From assembly GCA_030248295.1 (NCBI GenBank), contig JASANH010000419.1:186001-250000 (forward strand): 64,000 nt of DNA. Reading direction: 5' to 3'. Shown here piece by piece: positions 35,405-45,625 of the stretch. Made by a program: the position numbers and the translations under genes. Positions within the stretch are counted from its first letter, which is position 1. Every line of letters begins with the position of its first letter. The DNA is from Mesodorylaimus sp. YZB2_4. Its lineage: Eukaryota; Nematoda; Enoplea; Dorylaimida; Dorylaimidae. The notes under the pieces are model-generated. The model was given only the letters and a program-made list of their open reading frames with translations, ran no database searches and was not told the DNA's origin.

Positions 35405-35850
35405 TGTGGTAAGTCTTGCAATTGCTTATTCGTTGGGCGGTGTTCACGAACATCAACGAGCAGACGGAAATAAATGTATCAAAATTATTGAAGATAATAT
35501 CGATCCCCAGACGATATTTGCATTTGAGATCTGTAAGCTGTCGACCACGTACGGAGTCCAGTACGACACTGATTGTGAGTCGATTATGCACTACAAGGCG
35601 AATGGATTTTCAACGCCGGCTGGATCGCAAACCATTCGCGCACTTGTCGAAGGGGCTAAATTGTCTGGCGATTATATGACACCGCGAGACATACTACAAT
35701 TAAAAAGAATGTACTGTGTTCCTAAGGACTGCAATGACAAGCACTAAAATTGCGGGAAGTGGGCTACTCGGGCGGGGTCTGTACACTGGCGAATACACAA
35801 AGAAATATTGTGATGAATCCTGTGGAAAATGTGATAAATATTTTAATGGG
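35405..35850 (+). pseudogene. Astacin metalloprotease fragment with decayed ShKT tail
   Basis: In frame with the end of kinase 4, the sequence reads GGVHEHQRADGNKCIKI, then STTYGVQYDTDCESIMHY, then LQLKRMYCVPKDC. These are the third zinc His region, the Met-turn (SIMHY) and the end of an astacin catalytic domain. The preceding HExxH, which carries the two other zinc ligands and the catalytic Glu, is replaced by LAIAY, so it cannot be active. A TAA follows NDKH. Beyond it, a ShKT-like pattern continues (NCGKWAT, then in another frame YTKKYCDESCGKC). Nematode NAS astacins commonly carry ShKT domains. This is a dead 3' gene fragment brought next to a dead kinase. Confidence 0.85.
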
Positions 35851-36174
35851 TTATGTATCTCATAGCTTATCTAATGGCAGTTGATGTACTGGAATTTAAC
35901 GCGGATCTATGAATTATTGTTTCGTTTCCCTTGAAGTATAGAATTTGACACAGAATGGATTGATTGTACATTCCATATCGAGTTGGATCTAGGCATGTAC
36001 GGGTATACAGTAAGGCGTGATTACAGTAGATGACTCGGCAATCAGCAATCATTTGCTCAAAATCTGGCCACCCTCTTTCAGCTCGCTTGGCAATCGGCAT
36101 AGAAAACACATAGGGGCGAGAGAGAAAAACGCAATATTCTATGCAGGCCAGGCATAACCTTTTTCCTTTCTTTA

Positions 36175-36375
36175 AAGGTTTTTTGGGCTGAACCCCATGC
36201 CGTTCATTTCCCCAACTAGACTTCCAACCAGTTTTGCCTGGTCAGCAGTCAGGATATGCAAGGCCGTCAGGTGACCAGCCCTCGCGACAGCTTCCCTCTG
36301 TGTGCCTCTGCTAGGGCGCCTCCGCACGAGGGCATCCTGTGCCAGCACCAGCATCCCAGGATAATACTGGGCGGG
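36175..36375 (-). repeat. SINE family A tail
   Basis: Matches the 14.44-14.63 kb segment in order and orientation (ccaaccagttttgcct, ggtcagcagtca, ccctctgtgtgcctct, gagggcatcctg). Interrupted at its inner end by the hAT-like element that follows. Confidence 0.65.
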
Positions 36376-36382
36376 AAGGGAG

Positions 36383-36749
36383 CCAGGATCGAGTGATCCA
36401 CCGATCCGCCGATCCGAGGGGAGGATCAGTTCCCGATCTGATCCAACTACTCTATCGGCAGCTAATATTTTTCGCTCTTTTTCAGCTTGAAATCTATACG
36501 AGAAATTCCGTTTTTTTTCTCTCAAATCAGTATTCAATCCCGCTTCAGCTAATGCCTTCTAAATCCTGTTTAGCTCTCTTATGCCCTTTGAATTGGTCCA
36601 ACAGAGAGTGACAGCGAGAAAACATGGCAGGTTGGTCAGGACGCAGTGCCAAACAGGTCATCCCCATCTATCTTCTACTTTTTGAAGCGGATCGGCCAGA
36701 TCAGATCGGGATCAGAATTCAGGCCTAGGGTCGGATCACCCGATTCTGG
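36383..36749. mobile_element. 367-bp hAT-like MITE inserted in a composite SINE
   Basis: The termini CCAGGATCGAGTGATCC and, read inward from the right, CCAGAATCGGGTGATCC match at 15 of 17 bases. Flanks GAAGGGAG (36375-36382) and GAAGGGAA (36750-36757) are an 8-bp duplication with one mismatch. The arms contain GATCCG / TCGGATC words like the 24.6 kb element, so the two are one family. Confidence 0.8.
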
Positions 36750-36769
36750 GAAGGGAAGGATCACACAGC

Positions 36770-36975
36770 TAGTCTAGGAGGGCCCGTTTCCTGATTCTGT
36801 TCTCCTTCGACGTACGCCGCTTGATGTTACTGGATGAGTCGCCTAGAGCCAGGCGTGCAGGGCCAGCGACGGACTTACTAAACTGCCCTCCTCTACCAGA
36901 ACCGAGCTGCGGCCTCCCAGTCATGGCTGCTAGCCCAAGCAATGCGGGACCAACTGTGCCACTGCAGCTCTGAGG
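36770..36975 (-). repeat. SINE family B copy
   Basis: On the minus strand it starts with a tRNA-like head at about 36975 (tggcacagttggtcccgcat) and runs through gaggccgcagctcgg, cttagtaa-like and gagaacagaatcaggaaac. Together with 36175-36375 it reproduces the B-A order of the 14.4-15.2 kb composite, split by the MITE. Confidence 0.65.
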
Positions 36976-38859
36976 CTAGGCATAACCTGCCGCAGGTTCA
37001 GAGTGGGATCCGAGGCCAAATCAGCTGATGGCTTACGGATGTATTGCTCAAAGTATTCGGGTCCATGTTGCCGGATGATTCGAATGTACTGTACTTGGAT
37101 CAGTTTCGTGCAGAGTCCTGCATGGATACCCATACCCGTATCCATCCGTACGCGGCGGGTGTGGGTACGGGTTTGGGTAAGAGGCGACGGGTACGGGTAT
37201 TCGCTCCCTTTTTATTTTTAAAAATTCATATTTATGACAGCGCTGTAAATTTAGATCTTATCCCTTTTGAGACTGTTTTTAGCGAAGCAGTTTTGATGTC
37301 TGCTATTTTGAGGCTAGTTGTGACTGCTGTTGATATCCATACCCAGATCTATATCTAATCGATATCGATATCATTTGACATATCGATATCGAAGTTATAT
37401 TCATATCTTTTTTGACCATATCTACTATCTGTTTTCTTTTGGAATGTATAAGCGGCACGTGAAGGGCGTGCAATCCGTAAAGAAAAAATAAGTTATATAT
37501 CACAACTTTTCAGAAAGAAGATATACTGATAAAAGATACGGATATTTAAGCGTTTTTGAGATTCGAAAATGGTTGCTTACTGCAAAAAAAACCTGGTTTA
37601 TGTCAAAAAACCGGTAAGGCGCCATCCGTGGAAAACGCCAAGACAAGTGGTGGGTGTCACACGACATGACTGACTGGCTTCTTTTTATCTTTCTAAACTC
37701 CTATCAAAGCAGCGACAAGAAAAATTTGAAACAACTTGGATAAAATGATGATGTAAAAGCCGGATTTCAGTGAAAATTCATCTGGGAAATAAAACTGCAG
37801 TACAGAGCATCTTCAGTTAGAAAACTTTGAAACAAGGTAGCAGAACAGGTCAACGAGTATTTCTGAGCTTCTAAGAGGGGGCCGAGGGGAAAAAGGTCCA
37901 TACTTGTATATGACAGATATGCACCAGTGCAGCAACCTTGACTCTTTGCTGGATCCAAGTCACTTTCACTCTTCGGTCAGCAGGTCCCTCAGATTAGGAC
38001 AGCAATGTCGCTTTTATGTAGGATAGGACTTTCTAGCATGTCCTGCGACTCACGATCAGACACCTCTCATCGAAGTGTGACACCGGCACCCGCACACAAA
38101 CTAGCTTGTCTTATCTGCAGTAGTTGTTGTTGACCTCTGCATAACTACAAGCTACACTTGCGCTCAAACGAAAAGCACGTTTGGTAGCAGAGTCACGAAT
38201 CAAGGTTCAGGGGGGGCACCTGCTCATTCCTGGTAGACTCATTCCTCATTCCTTATCAAGTGGAACTTGGTTACTCTCTCCAACATCAATGCAGTTTCAT
38301 GCAGAGTTTTATACTGTCAGGTTATTGGCTTTTAAGTTTAAATTGAGACGTATATTCCCAAAGGAACAAGAAACTCAATGCATTACTCAAAATAGACATT
38401 ATTCAGGGTTTTAGCGCTAAAGCATTTGGCTCAGATTACTGCTTTAGGAAAGTCCTGTATTTTGCGATAGTGAGTAAACTTTTGAATAAAAGTTGATTGA
38501 GTTTCCTCGAAAACTCTGGTTCTCTGTGATTATTTTCATGAATTGATTACTTTTCTGTTTTTGTACTCCATTCGAAGATTTATCGAAAAACCGGGTACGG
38601 GTATGGGTACGTTTTTTTAAAAACTACGTGTACGAGTTTGGGTATGGGTACGGTGCGCCAGGTACGGGTACAGAGATCTTTTGGACTTGCGAATGGATTT
38701 AAAAACTGGATTAAAATTATCTCGGTAGGTCGGCTAGTGAAATCAGCTGTGCAGGTGAATGGGTACATCTAATCGCCTGTCTCGCCCATCCGGGGGATCA
38801 GGCAAGGCTACCCTTTATCGGCCTCGTTGTACGTCCTGGTGTCAGAGACGGTAACTAAT

Positions 38860-40304
38860 CTTATAAGAAGGGACAGGACTGTGCAGGGGGTGAATGTACT
38901 AGGCGAAGAAATGAAAATTAGTAATTTTGCGGATGATACAAATTTCGAAGTGGCTAATTCAAGATAAGTTCATCGTGTGGTTGAAATTTATGATAAGTTC
39001 AGAAATGCGCCAGGCGCAACACTCAAACCAGCAAAAACAAAAATCTTGGCTCTAGGCTCCATGAATGAAAAGGAAATATCTAATCACCTGGTGGACTGCT
39101 GGTGGACCGCGTCAAAGTTTATGGGTTTGTGCTCTCCAGGGCTGGGATGGAAATAACAAGCAGCTGGATGACGGTTCGAGAGCACATAGGGACGCTAAGC
39201 AGCAAGACACCACACAGTGACATGTCTTATTTTGGAAGGATCCATGTAGTGAACACACATTTTCTTTCCAAAGTTTGGTATTCAGGGTCTGTAATTGCTC
39301 CAGAACTTGACTTTCAGCGCAGCGTTGAGAAGCACATAGATAGATTTTTTTGGTATCCATCAAAAGTACATATGATAAATAAGTTGATACTAAACAGGGG
39401 GAAGGAGCAGGGTGGAGTTGCGTACCCGGATATAAATACCAAAATATTGTCTTTCAGGCTGATGCTCCTAATGCGTATACTATTAGCGAAACAAAGGCAG
39501 CTTGGCACTCAGCTTTCGATTATTTTTTTGAAAAGGTGCGACATGCCAAGCTGAGGGACCTGGGAAATATCCAAGTTCCAAATTTTTATAATGACGTTCG
39601 CAGGGCTGTAATAGCTTCTGATTTTTTTATGATTGACGATGACAGAATAAGTTTAGGCGAAAAGATGTTCCCAACAAAGCTGTTCTACCAACATATGATA
39701 GGGAAAAGACTAATAGGGCCACCAAGGCCATGCAAGACTAATGGAAGGAAAAGCTGAGAAGTGAGCAAATCGATTTTAGCTCATATTGGAGATTGAATAA
39801 ACCGAAATACGTGGATGGACTTACACGCAGCACGCACTTTTCTGTGCTCTAGAAAGCACTATACACCAGAAGCAAAATTTCGCACTGTTCGGAGGTCGAT
39901 GCAAACTGTAAACTTGTACGATAGCACTTGGTCTGCTCAAACATGAGGATGGGTGAAATGTTTTCGTTCCATGTCCTAGAGCCGATCATTTCTGGGAACA
40001 GGTGCAAGGCCTCCTGAGCGAACTTGACCCGTCCATAATGGTCAGCGGAGAAAGTAAAATTTTTGGCGTAGCAAGTAAAAATTACAGCCATATCATCTCA
40101 ATCGCGAACATGATTGTGCAGTCAGCCCAGAGGTGTACAGGGTTTGCTCGAACCGATTACGAGGATGAAGGGGATGTGGTAGATCTGTGGGACTCCTTGC
40201 TAACAAAATTAAAAGTTTTAACGAAACGAGCTAAATTTATCCTGAAACCAAACATGTTCCAAGAACGTTTTGCAAAGTTGTCATCTCTAAAGTTTCTTGA
40301 ATAG
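38860..40304 (+). pseudogene. LINE (non-LTR retrotransposon) ORF2, 5'-truncated and frameshifted
   Basis: Reading several frames in order gives reverse-transcriptase palm sequence with ISNFADDTN (the xADD catalytic motif), then LKPAKTKILALGS. Next comes the post-RT region MSYFGRIHVVNTHFLSKVWY and EQGGVAYPDINTKILSFRL. A C-terminal part (39536-39757, and 40002-40304 ending SSLKFLE) follows. The arrangement is that of L1/Tx1-type ORF2. Several stops and shifts are present, the 5' part is missing, and it lies inside the 5.26-kb hAT-type element. It is an inactive insertion. Confidence 0.82.
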
Positions 40305-40374
40305 TCATGTACTTTTTTGTTTTTTTTCTTGGGTTTTCCTCTTTTTAGTGTTTAGGTAGGAAAACAGTGTTTGT

Positions 40375-40630
40375 GCAATGTGATATTGAATGTGAATGGT
40401 TTAAAGGAGAAACGTAAGGGTGCTCGGCCAGGAATTCTTGGGACGGGAAAATGTTGATCGTATTTTCGTTGCGAGAACCAGAGAGTCCGCTTACGCAAAA
40501 GGGGTGTCTATAGGTGTGCTCGGCTGGTCCAGTCGCCATATACTAACACATTGCAATGATCTTCTATGCCCCTTCCACCTGTCTAATGTTTGTCTTGCAA
40601 TGCCGAAAATCAATAAGGCGCAGCGCTGAT
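40375..40630 (+). pseudogene. Possible LINE endonuclease N-terminal fragment
   Basis: Shortly after the LINE 3' end the DNA reads ILNVNGLKEKRKGAR. This resembles the start of the apurinic endonuclease domain (LNVNGLR-type) of LINE ORF2. A frame of 69 codons with ARTRESAYAKGVSIGVLGWSS follows. It may be the head of a second copy of the same family in tandem, or a rearranged piece. Confidence 0.4.
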
Positions 40631-40857
40631 GCCTGCCAATCAGATGCCCTGCTCAAATCTCAAAGTCTAGCCTGTCTATGCACATAAAAAGTAGCTCAAG
40701 CTGCCTGTTGATCACACACTCTGACTGCAGCAGGCATGCGCTAGTGGTGAAAGCACAAAATGATCAGTAGAAGCATGTCTTGACAAAAGTGCGAGGCTAG
40801 TACGCACTGTACAATAGAGCTTCGAAACAAAAAGCGCCGCAAAAGCAAAGGGTCTGA

Positions 40858-40922
40858 TGAGGGTAGAACCCGCAACCCTCTCATCGCATTGCCTTGAACT
40901 CCTGAGCCACAGCGCGCATTCC
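40858..40922 (-). repeat. tRNA-like fossil
   Basis: On the minus strand, a GCGCTGTGGCTCAGGAGTTC A-box region is followed at tRNA spacing by a GGGTTCTACCC B-box region. Stem pairing is incomplete, so a SINE or tRNA pseudogene is preferred to a working tRNA. Confidence 0.4.
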
Positions 40923-41270
40923 GTATTGTCCGACAGGAGGGCTGATGCTGTCTTTTAGAGTTTTCCCAATCACTCATATCACGAGGGGTTTTCTTCGAGT
41001 GTAAACGGTGAATGGATTTCTACTGACTGTGAGATCTTTCTCTTTCTACTCGAACGTACGGCATGTACGCTATGTATGAGTACCAAGGCTATGAAATCCT
41101 AAGTATGTTTCACTTTGTGTCTAATTGTCGGCGCCACTGGAGACTGTGACAAAGCCTCTACAGCCTAAAGCAGTGGACAGTGGTCAATGTCTAGTTTTGC
41201 AGTCTCTCTTCTATCATTTGAGCAAGCATCAAGCCTGATCACAAGCATTGATTGTTGCTCCATGCCCGAG

Positions 41271-41378
41271 AATGAGAGGTTTTGGTGTTTTCTCGCAGCA
41301 TAATTGGTGTTCAAATTGTTATGCGAACTAGCCAAACACCAATTCCGTTATGAGAAAACCCCCGTAAAAACTCTCATT
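41271..41378. repeat. 108-bp imperfect hairpin
   Basis: Arms 41271-41312 and 41334-41378 are inverted copies (aatgagag..ttttctcgcagcataattggtgtt versus aacaccaatt..ttatgagaaaac..ctctcatt) around a roughly 20-base loop. Either a small MITE or a hairpin RNA precursor; no further evidence decides. Confidence 0.6.
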
Positions 41379-42380
41379 GCCAGTCTCAATCAGTTGCCTA
41401 TGTCTCCCCGTTTACGCCTCTAGATTTATTTGCTTTCTCGACAGAGACGGGCCTTGCACAGGATTCCTTGCGGGCAGCACACAAGATTTGCATGACGTTC
41501 TTGTTGTGCGAGCGAGATGATTTTCGAGGTGCATTCTCCAACGCACTGCGCCGCAAAGTTCACCCACGCAACCTAGAAGTGCGCCTGCACTTTTATTGGC
41601 CTGAACAAGCCAAATTTCCTCTTCAAGAAGATGACAAATCGACACGGTCGTTGCACGACAAAAAAAGAAATAAATTTGATGGATACAGGAGGATTTGAAC
41701 GCAGGCAGGACCACACTTAAGTGCATTCCTGTCTCACCGATTTTATCCCCAAGCCCATCACTGCCATGCTCGGTGACTTGATTGACCATTGACCATTTCC
41801 AAATCAGATTGTGTGAACAGTGTGCATAGGGTTGCAATGCAGGAGGCCACTGGTATTCTGACTGTCTGAGTTTCTCGAATTTATCAAATCGACTACCTGT
41901 CGCTGTTCTTGTCATTGATTTGCCTCAGTGTACGCTACAGTAGGGGGCTGGTGTTATGGCATTTTTATCACGGCTTTGCACCTGCCTGTTTCTAGAGGAC
42001 CTACTTATTGATTGAATGAGCCAAGGGACTATGCACAAAAAGTCTGCTCGGGTCTGACTCGCTGCAGCGCAGTGATTTTTTCCAGCTTTTACGTAAACAC
42101 TATGAAACATCAGGAAAAAGGGTTTCATCTTTTCCCGCGCTGTTCAAAAACAACAATGCTATCTCTTCGTATCTCCCTTCCAGCCTTACGCATCTCCTTT
42201 TTAAGGGGTGACTTTGTACGCTTTAAAAAATCGTACTTTGGCTTTCGAGATATGCAACTTAAAACGTTAACCTTTTTTGATGATAATCTAAGTAAACTAA
42301 ATCAAAAGAAAAAACAGAGATCGTTCAGCGGGTACGGGTAGGGTACGATATTCATATCCGTGCAGGACTCTGGTTTCGTG

Positions 42381-43068
42381 ACGGTCCTAGAACTAGACCA
42401 CTAGAAGACATAGACTGATGTTAATTTAGGCTGCCCAAATTATGAAGCAAGCCAGAATCCACAGTGGAGTCTTCCCATCCACGAACTCCATGCCGCCATC
42501 TGCTGTATATGGAATCTAGGGAAGAAGAACTCTTGCTTCACATGAATCCACAGTGGAATTAGGCGCTACCGCAGACCACAGCCACATTCACCTGGATGCA
42601 AGCACTTTTCCATGCAGATCCACATGGATAGCCGTGGGGAAGGATCTGGGTCACCTTTATTAGGACTTGGCTGTGGCATTCAAGTGACAGTTATCAGGCT
42701 GGATGCGATGGAAAAGTGAGGAGTAAATACTACATACAAAACTGAAGGATTTGACGACCAGCCCACAATATTTTTGATATATTTTTGTGAGAGCATCCCA
42801 TCCTAGAAATTCATTGTAAATGCGGGGCTGAATAACGTGCTTAATCCGCCGAAGTTTTTTAGATCAAGCTCTGTAGTAAAAGAAAATGAAAAACCAATTT
42901 GAACAACATCCACAATTACACAGCTACAAATTTGTATGCTACGAGTATTTGTTGTCTTCTTTGTTAAAGAAATCCAGCCCCTACGAGACTGTAAGAATAA
43001 CAAGCTCGCGATCAGTGAAAAGAACACTTCGCCCAGTATTTGCAGACACTATCATATTCGTATTTTCT
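42381..43068. other. Gene-less stretch after the hAT-type element
   Basis: No gene. Two blocks with ccacagtgga near 42460 and 42550 suggest a minor local duplication. The right part is the 3' flank of the minus-strand receptor. Confidence 0.4.
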
Positions 43069-44043
43069 TTATTCAACATAAAACCAACACAGCGCACGGA
43101 GAACTATTTTGCGCATTCGTTCATTAATAGCCAAGACAATAAATGTATTTAGTGTATCAGTTAGCATAGGCACACCATCGCAAATAGAGCCGATAAAATT
43201 GCCCCCACAACTTTCAACAAATAGCATCAAGAATAGCAATACCTGCCAGGTTGTATGCGGCAATTGATTGACGATCATCATGCACGCTTGATATATATTG
43301 AGCCACAGTATCATCTTCTCACTACATTTCGCAGCCACGCTCACCCCACCGCTCATAGATGCTACTTTGGTCATGCGCTTACGGAATACTTCGACAATCT
43401 TTATGTTCAGGATCATCAAAATAAACACCCCTCCTACCCGCGTTAATAGTCTCAGAAAAAACAAAATCTGACCCATTACAGAATGTTCCAACTCTTAATT
43501 AATCGCAACTCAAACCTGCCCCCTTCCTCACATACCTGCATATCAGCAAAGTACATGCTCCCATCTAAAAATCCACGGCAGAAACACAGGACTGAGGCAA
43601 AAATTTGATGCTGAGTGTGATTTATATTTCTATAAACTAATGGTCTTGTCAATGCAAAAACGCGATCCGAAGCCATGGCTACTGCCAAGAGAAGGGATGT
43701 AATAATCATGGAGACATGCAGGCCGAGGCCGACTGCTTGGAATCGCACAAGGCCATAATTGGCGACGAACCAGTGCATATCACTCATATAAAACAATTTT
43801 CCAGTCATTAAATAGCTGCCTAATGCAAAAGTTTCGAGAGCTTTGCCAATTGTAAATATGACTTGGTATCCATAAGCGCTTTGAGTCCGTGACTGTTTGT
43901 AGAATGCAAGTAATAATATTAGTTTGGTTTTAATTCTAATACGTAAATAAAAAGGTGTCAGAACTCGGTATATGCCAAATTTTCGGTCTTCTGCTGCATT
44001 TAACGTTAGTGCGGATACTCTGAGGAAGCAAGTCGAGTTCGGC
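43069..44043 (-). CDS. Seven-transmembrane G-protein-coupled receptor, 5' end uncertain
   Basis: Exon A ends at 43536 with donor GTATGT. Exon B is 43491-43069, leaving a 44-bp phase-0 intron typical of nematode size. Exon A holds TM3 and its intracellular end (LLAVAMASDRVFALTRPLVYR, a DRY-like DRV followed by the usual Pro), TM4 and part of TM2. Exon B holds TM5 (GQILFFLRLLTRVGGVFILMIL), TM6 (MILWLNIYQACMMIVNQLP) and TM7 with cytosolic tail (DTLNTFIVLAINERMRKIVLRAL). This is a rhodopsin-like or nematode-type receptor, perhaps peptide-gated, but the ligand is unknown. The frame upstream of TM2 has an ATG at about 44043 but no convincing TM1, so a further 5' exon is likely. Confidence 0.72.
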
Positions 44044-44693
44044 ATGGTAGAAAATGAGAGCAGCAATGGTAAGCTCCGTATGTAGAACTCTAGTATTGGA
44101 GGAGAGAACTAGGAAGCTGGAAACCAAGGACAGTGGAAAAATTCCATGCGCTCGTATCTTACCCCAGTTCTGTCATCAAATCAATTTCTGTTTCAGGTGG
44201 TGTGGCCTAGTAGGGAGACGACAGTTAGTGATACGCCCAATGTTGAAAACTATAGAGCGGTAGAAACGAGATCGTGGTTTCTTTACCAGCCTATTCCTGC
44301 AGGAGAAAATATGACGCTGAATCTTTTCAGTCTTGCGCTCACATCAGCTGGCATGCACGTGCCATGATTTTATTGCTTTCTTCAACGGTCAGCTAAAGCA
44401 GAGGTTTTGGGACTTTGTGCGATTTTCGAGCATTACAAATGGCTAGTGTCTATCGGTCAAACGAAGATTTTTTACTTTCATCGTCAGCACCCGACCAAAC
44501 ACAGGCATCTGGTGCGTCAATTTTGCGAAGTAACAGCTGAAGCAGTGCTCAAAAGAGACTTCCCGCTCATTAAGCTTTTTTTACGAGATAATTGAAATGG
44601 CTAATCTCATTGTGAAGTCGATTGCTGCCACTGTTTTTTCTGGGGATACGGAAAGTTCGTCCCCCACACTTCGTTCCTGCACAGTTCGTCCCC
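44044..44693. other. Stretch between receptor and kinase relic
   Basis: May hold a 5' exon of the minus-strand receptor, not identified. Near 44640-44693, GGGGACGAACT words recur, a further word-repeat patch that abuts the broken end of the kinase relic. Confidence 0.35.
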
Positions 44694-45190
44694 GAAGATT
44701 GCTCAGGGCCTGCAGATCCTGTGCCAGCTTATCGTTAACTTCACTGACGCCTTGCCCCGAGTGTTCAAGGCTGATGATTCTTGCCAGGCCTTGCCTCAAA
44801 TCTTACATGATCATTATTCCTGGTTCCCCTCCTGCCACCTTAGCTTAGCATGTGGGCATAAGAACAATGTCGTTCAATTCATACAAATCAAAAATCTGAA
44901 ACTCGATATTGTGAGCTGCGTACAATCGTTTACATATTATCAATATAATCCTTGGCCATGTGCGCCATAAATAAACCACGGTGATGTGAGCCTGGAGCCT
45001 TACCATGGCATGGCTTTGGTGACCACTGATTTGGGCGAATCTGACGATGGTTCTGACCGTTCGAACAACATGCGCAGTACGGATGGCGTGAATCTTGAAT
45101 TCTTACATGAAACTAGGTCTAACGCAGATTGATTTTTTAACCACTCACGCCATTCACAGATTAATGTTCCTGTCAGAGATCCATGATCAC
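44694..45190 (-). pseudogene. Fifth kinase relic, inverted partial copy of kinase 3
   Basis: On the minus strand it aligns along the first half of kinase 3: FTPSVLRMLFERSEPSSDSPKSVV, then AHMAKDYIDN, then AHNIEFQIFDLYELNDIVLMP, then a hinge with stops, then QALSNL. It breaks off exactly after ctgagcaatcttc (30890 in kinase 3). Stops and frameshifts are numerous. The upstream DNA of kinase 3 is copied with it at 45191-45625, so the segment moved as genomic DNA rather than by retroposition. Confidence 0.82.
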
Positions 45191-45625
45191 GCAACAAAGA
45201 CTGCGTCGTTTACATTGCAAAATGATGATGGGGGGGGGCGTCATAAAATTGGCCTATTAGATTGAAATCTGTTGAACAGCAATTGAGTAGGTGCGTCAAG
45301 GATCAAAGGCAGGTACCCTTTTCAATGAATGTGCTCGCTACACTCCACTGGCAGGGACTACTGCGAATTTTCGAACTATAAAGGGCATAATGACCATAAT
45401 TTGTCGAAATCAATCTGTCTCATGGAGTTCCTGCACACAGCTTCATTTTCCTTCACCACATTCCCTGTTTCGAGCCCGAGCTTCTCATGCCAGAGAATTT
45501 CTGGGTTGGTATGCGTAGAGAGTGACCAAACTGGGAAAGCAGTAGATATCGTTAATGTGTTGTATTTATGGACCAGATGGCAAGTGGTTAGGCTCACAAA
45601 CTTTCACGTTGGCACGGGATATAGC
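45191..45625 (-). repeat. Copied upstream region of kinase 3
   Basis: In inverted orientation it shares with 29930-30290 the ordered landmarks ccatctg, cccagt(t/c)tggtcac, ggagtgtagcgagcac and ctcaattg. Confirms that the fifth kinase relic is a segmental duplicate. Confidence 0.65.

Larger units (their letters stand above)
37111..42372. mobile_element. 5.26-kb hAT-type element with perfect 8-bp target duplication
   Basis: The left end is CAGAGTCCTGCATGGATA and the right end, read inward, is CAGAGTCCTGCACGGATA, one mismatch. The element is flanked by the perfect direct repeat GTTTCGTG (37103-37110 and 42373-42380). Next to both termini lie GGGTACGGGTA words (37155-37200 and 42328-42348). GATATC words occur at 37330-37440 and another GGGTACGGG block at 38590-38670. 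These features fit the hAT superfamily. No hAT transposase is readable. The interior holds a LINE fragment, a tRNA-like unit and a hairpin, so the element grew by later insertions. Confidence 0.87.

Noticed and set aside
40858..41765. Possible functional tRNA genes
   Set aside because: A and B boxes are present at 40.9 kb and a weaker B-box-like block near 41.70 kb, but the acceptor and anticodon stems do not pair cleanly.
43936..44127. 63-codon frame considered as the first exon of the 43 kb receptor
   Set aside because: No TM1-like helix with a Gly-Asn motif and no matching splice phase.
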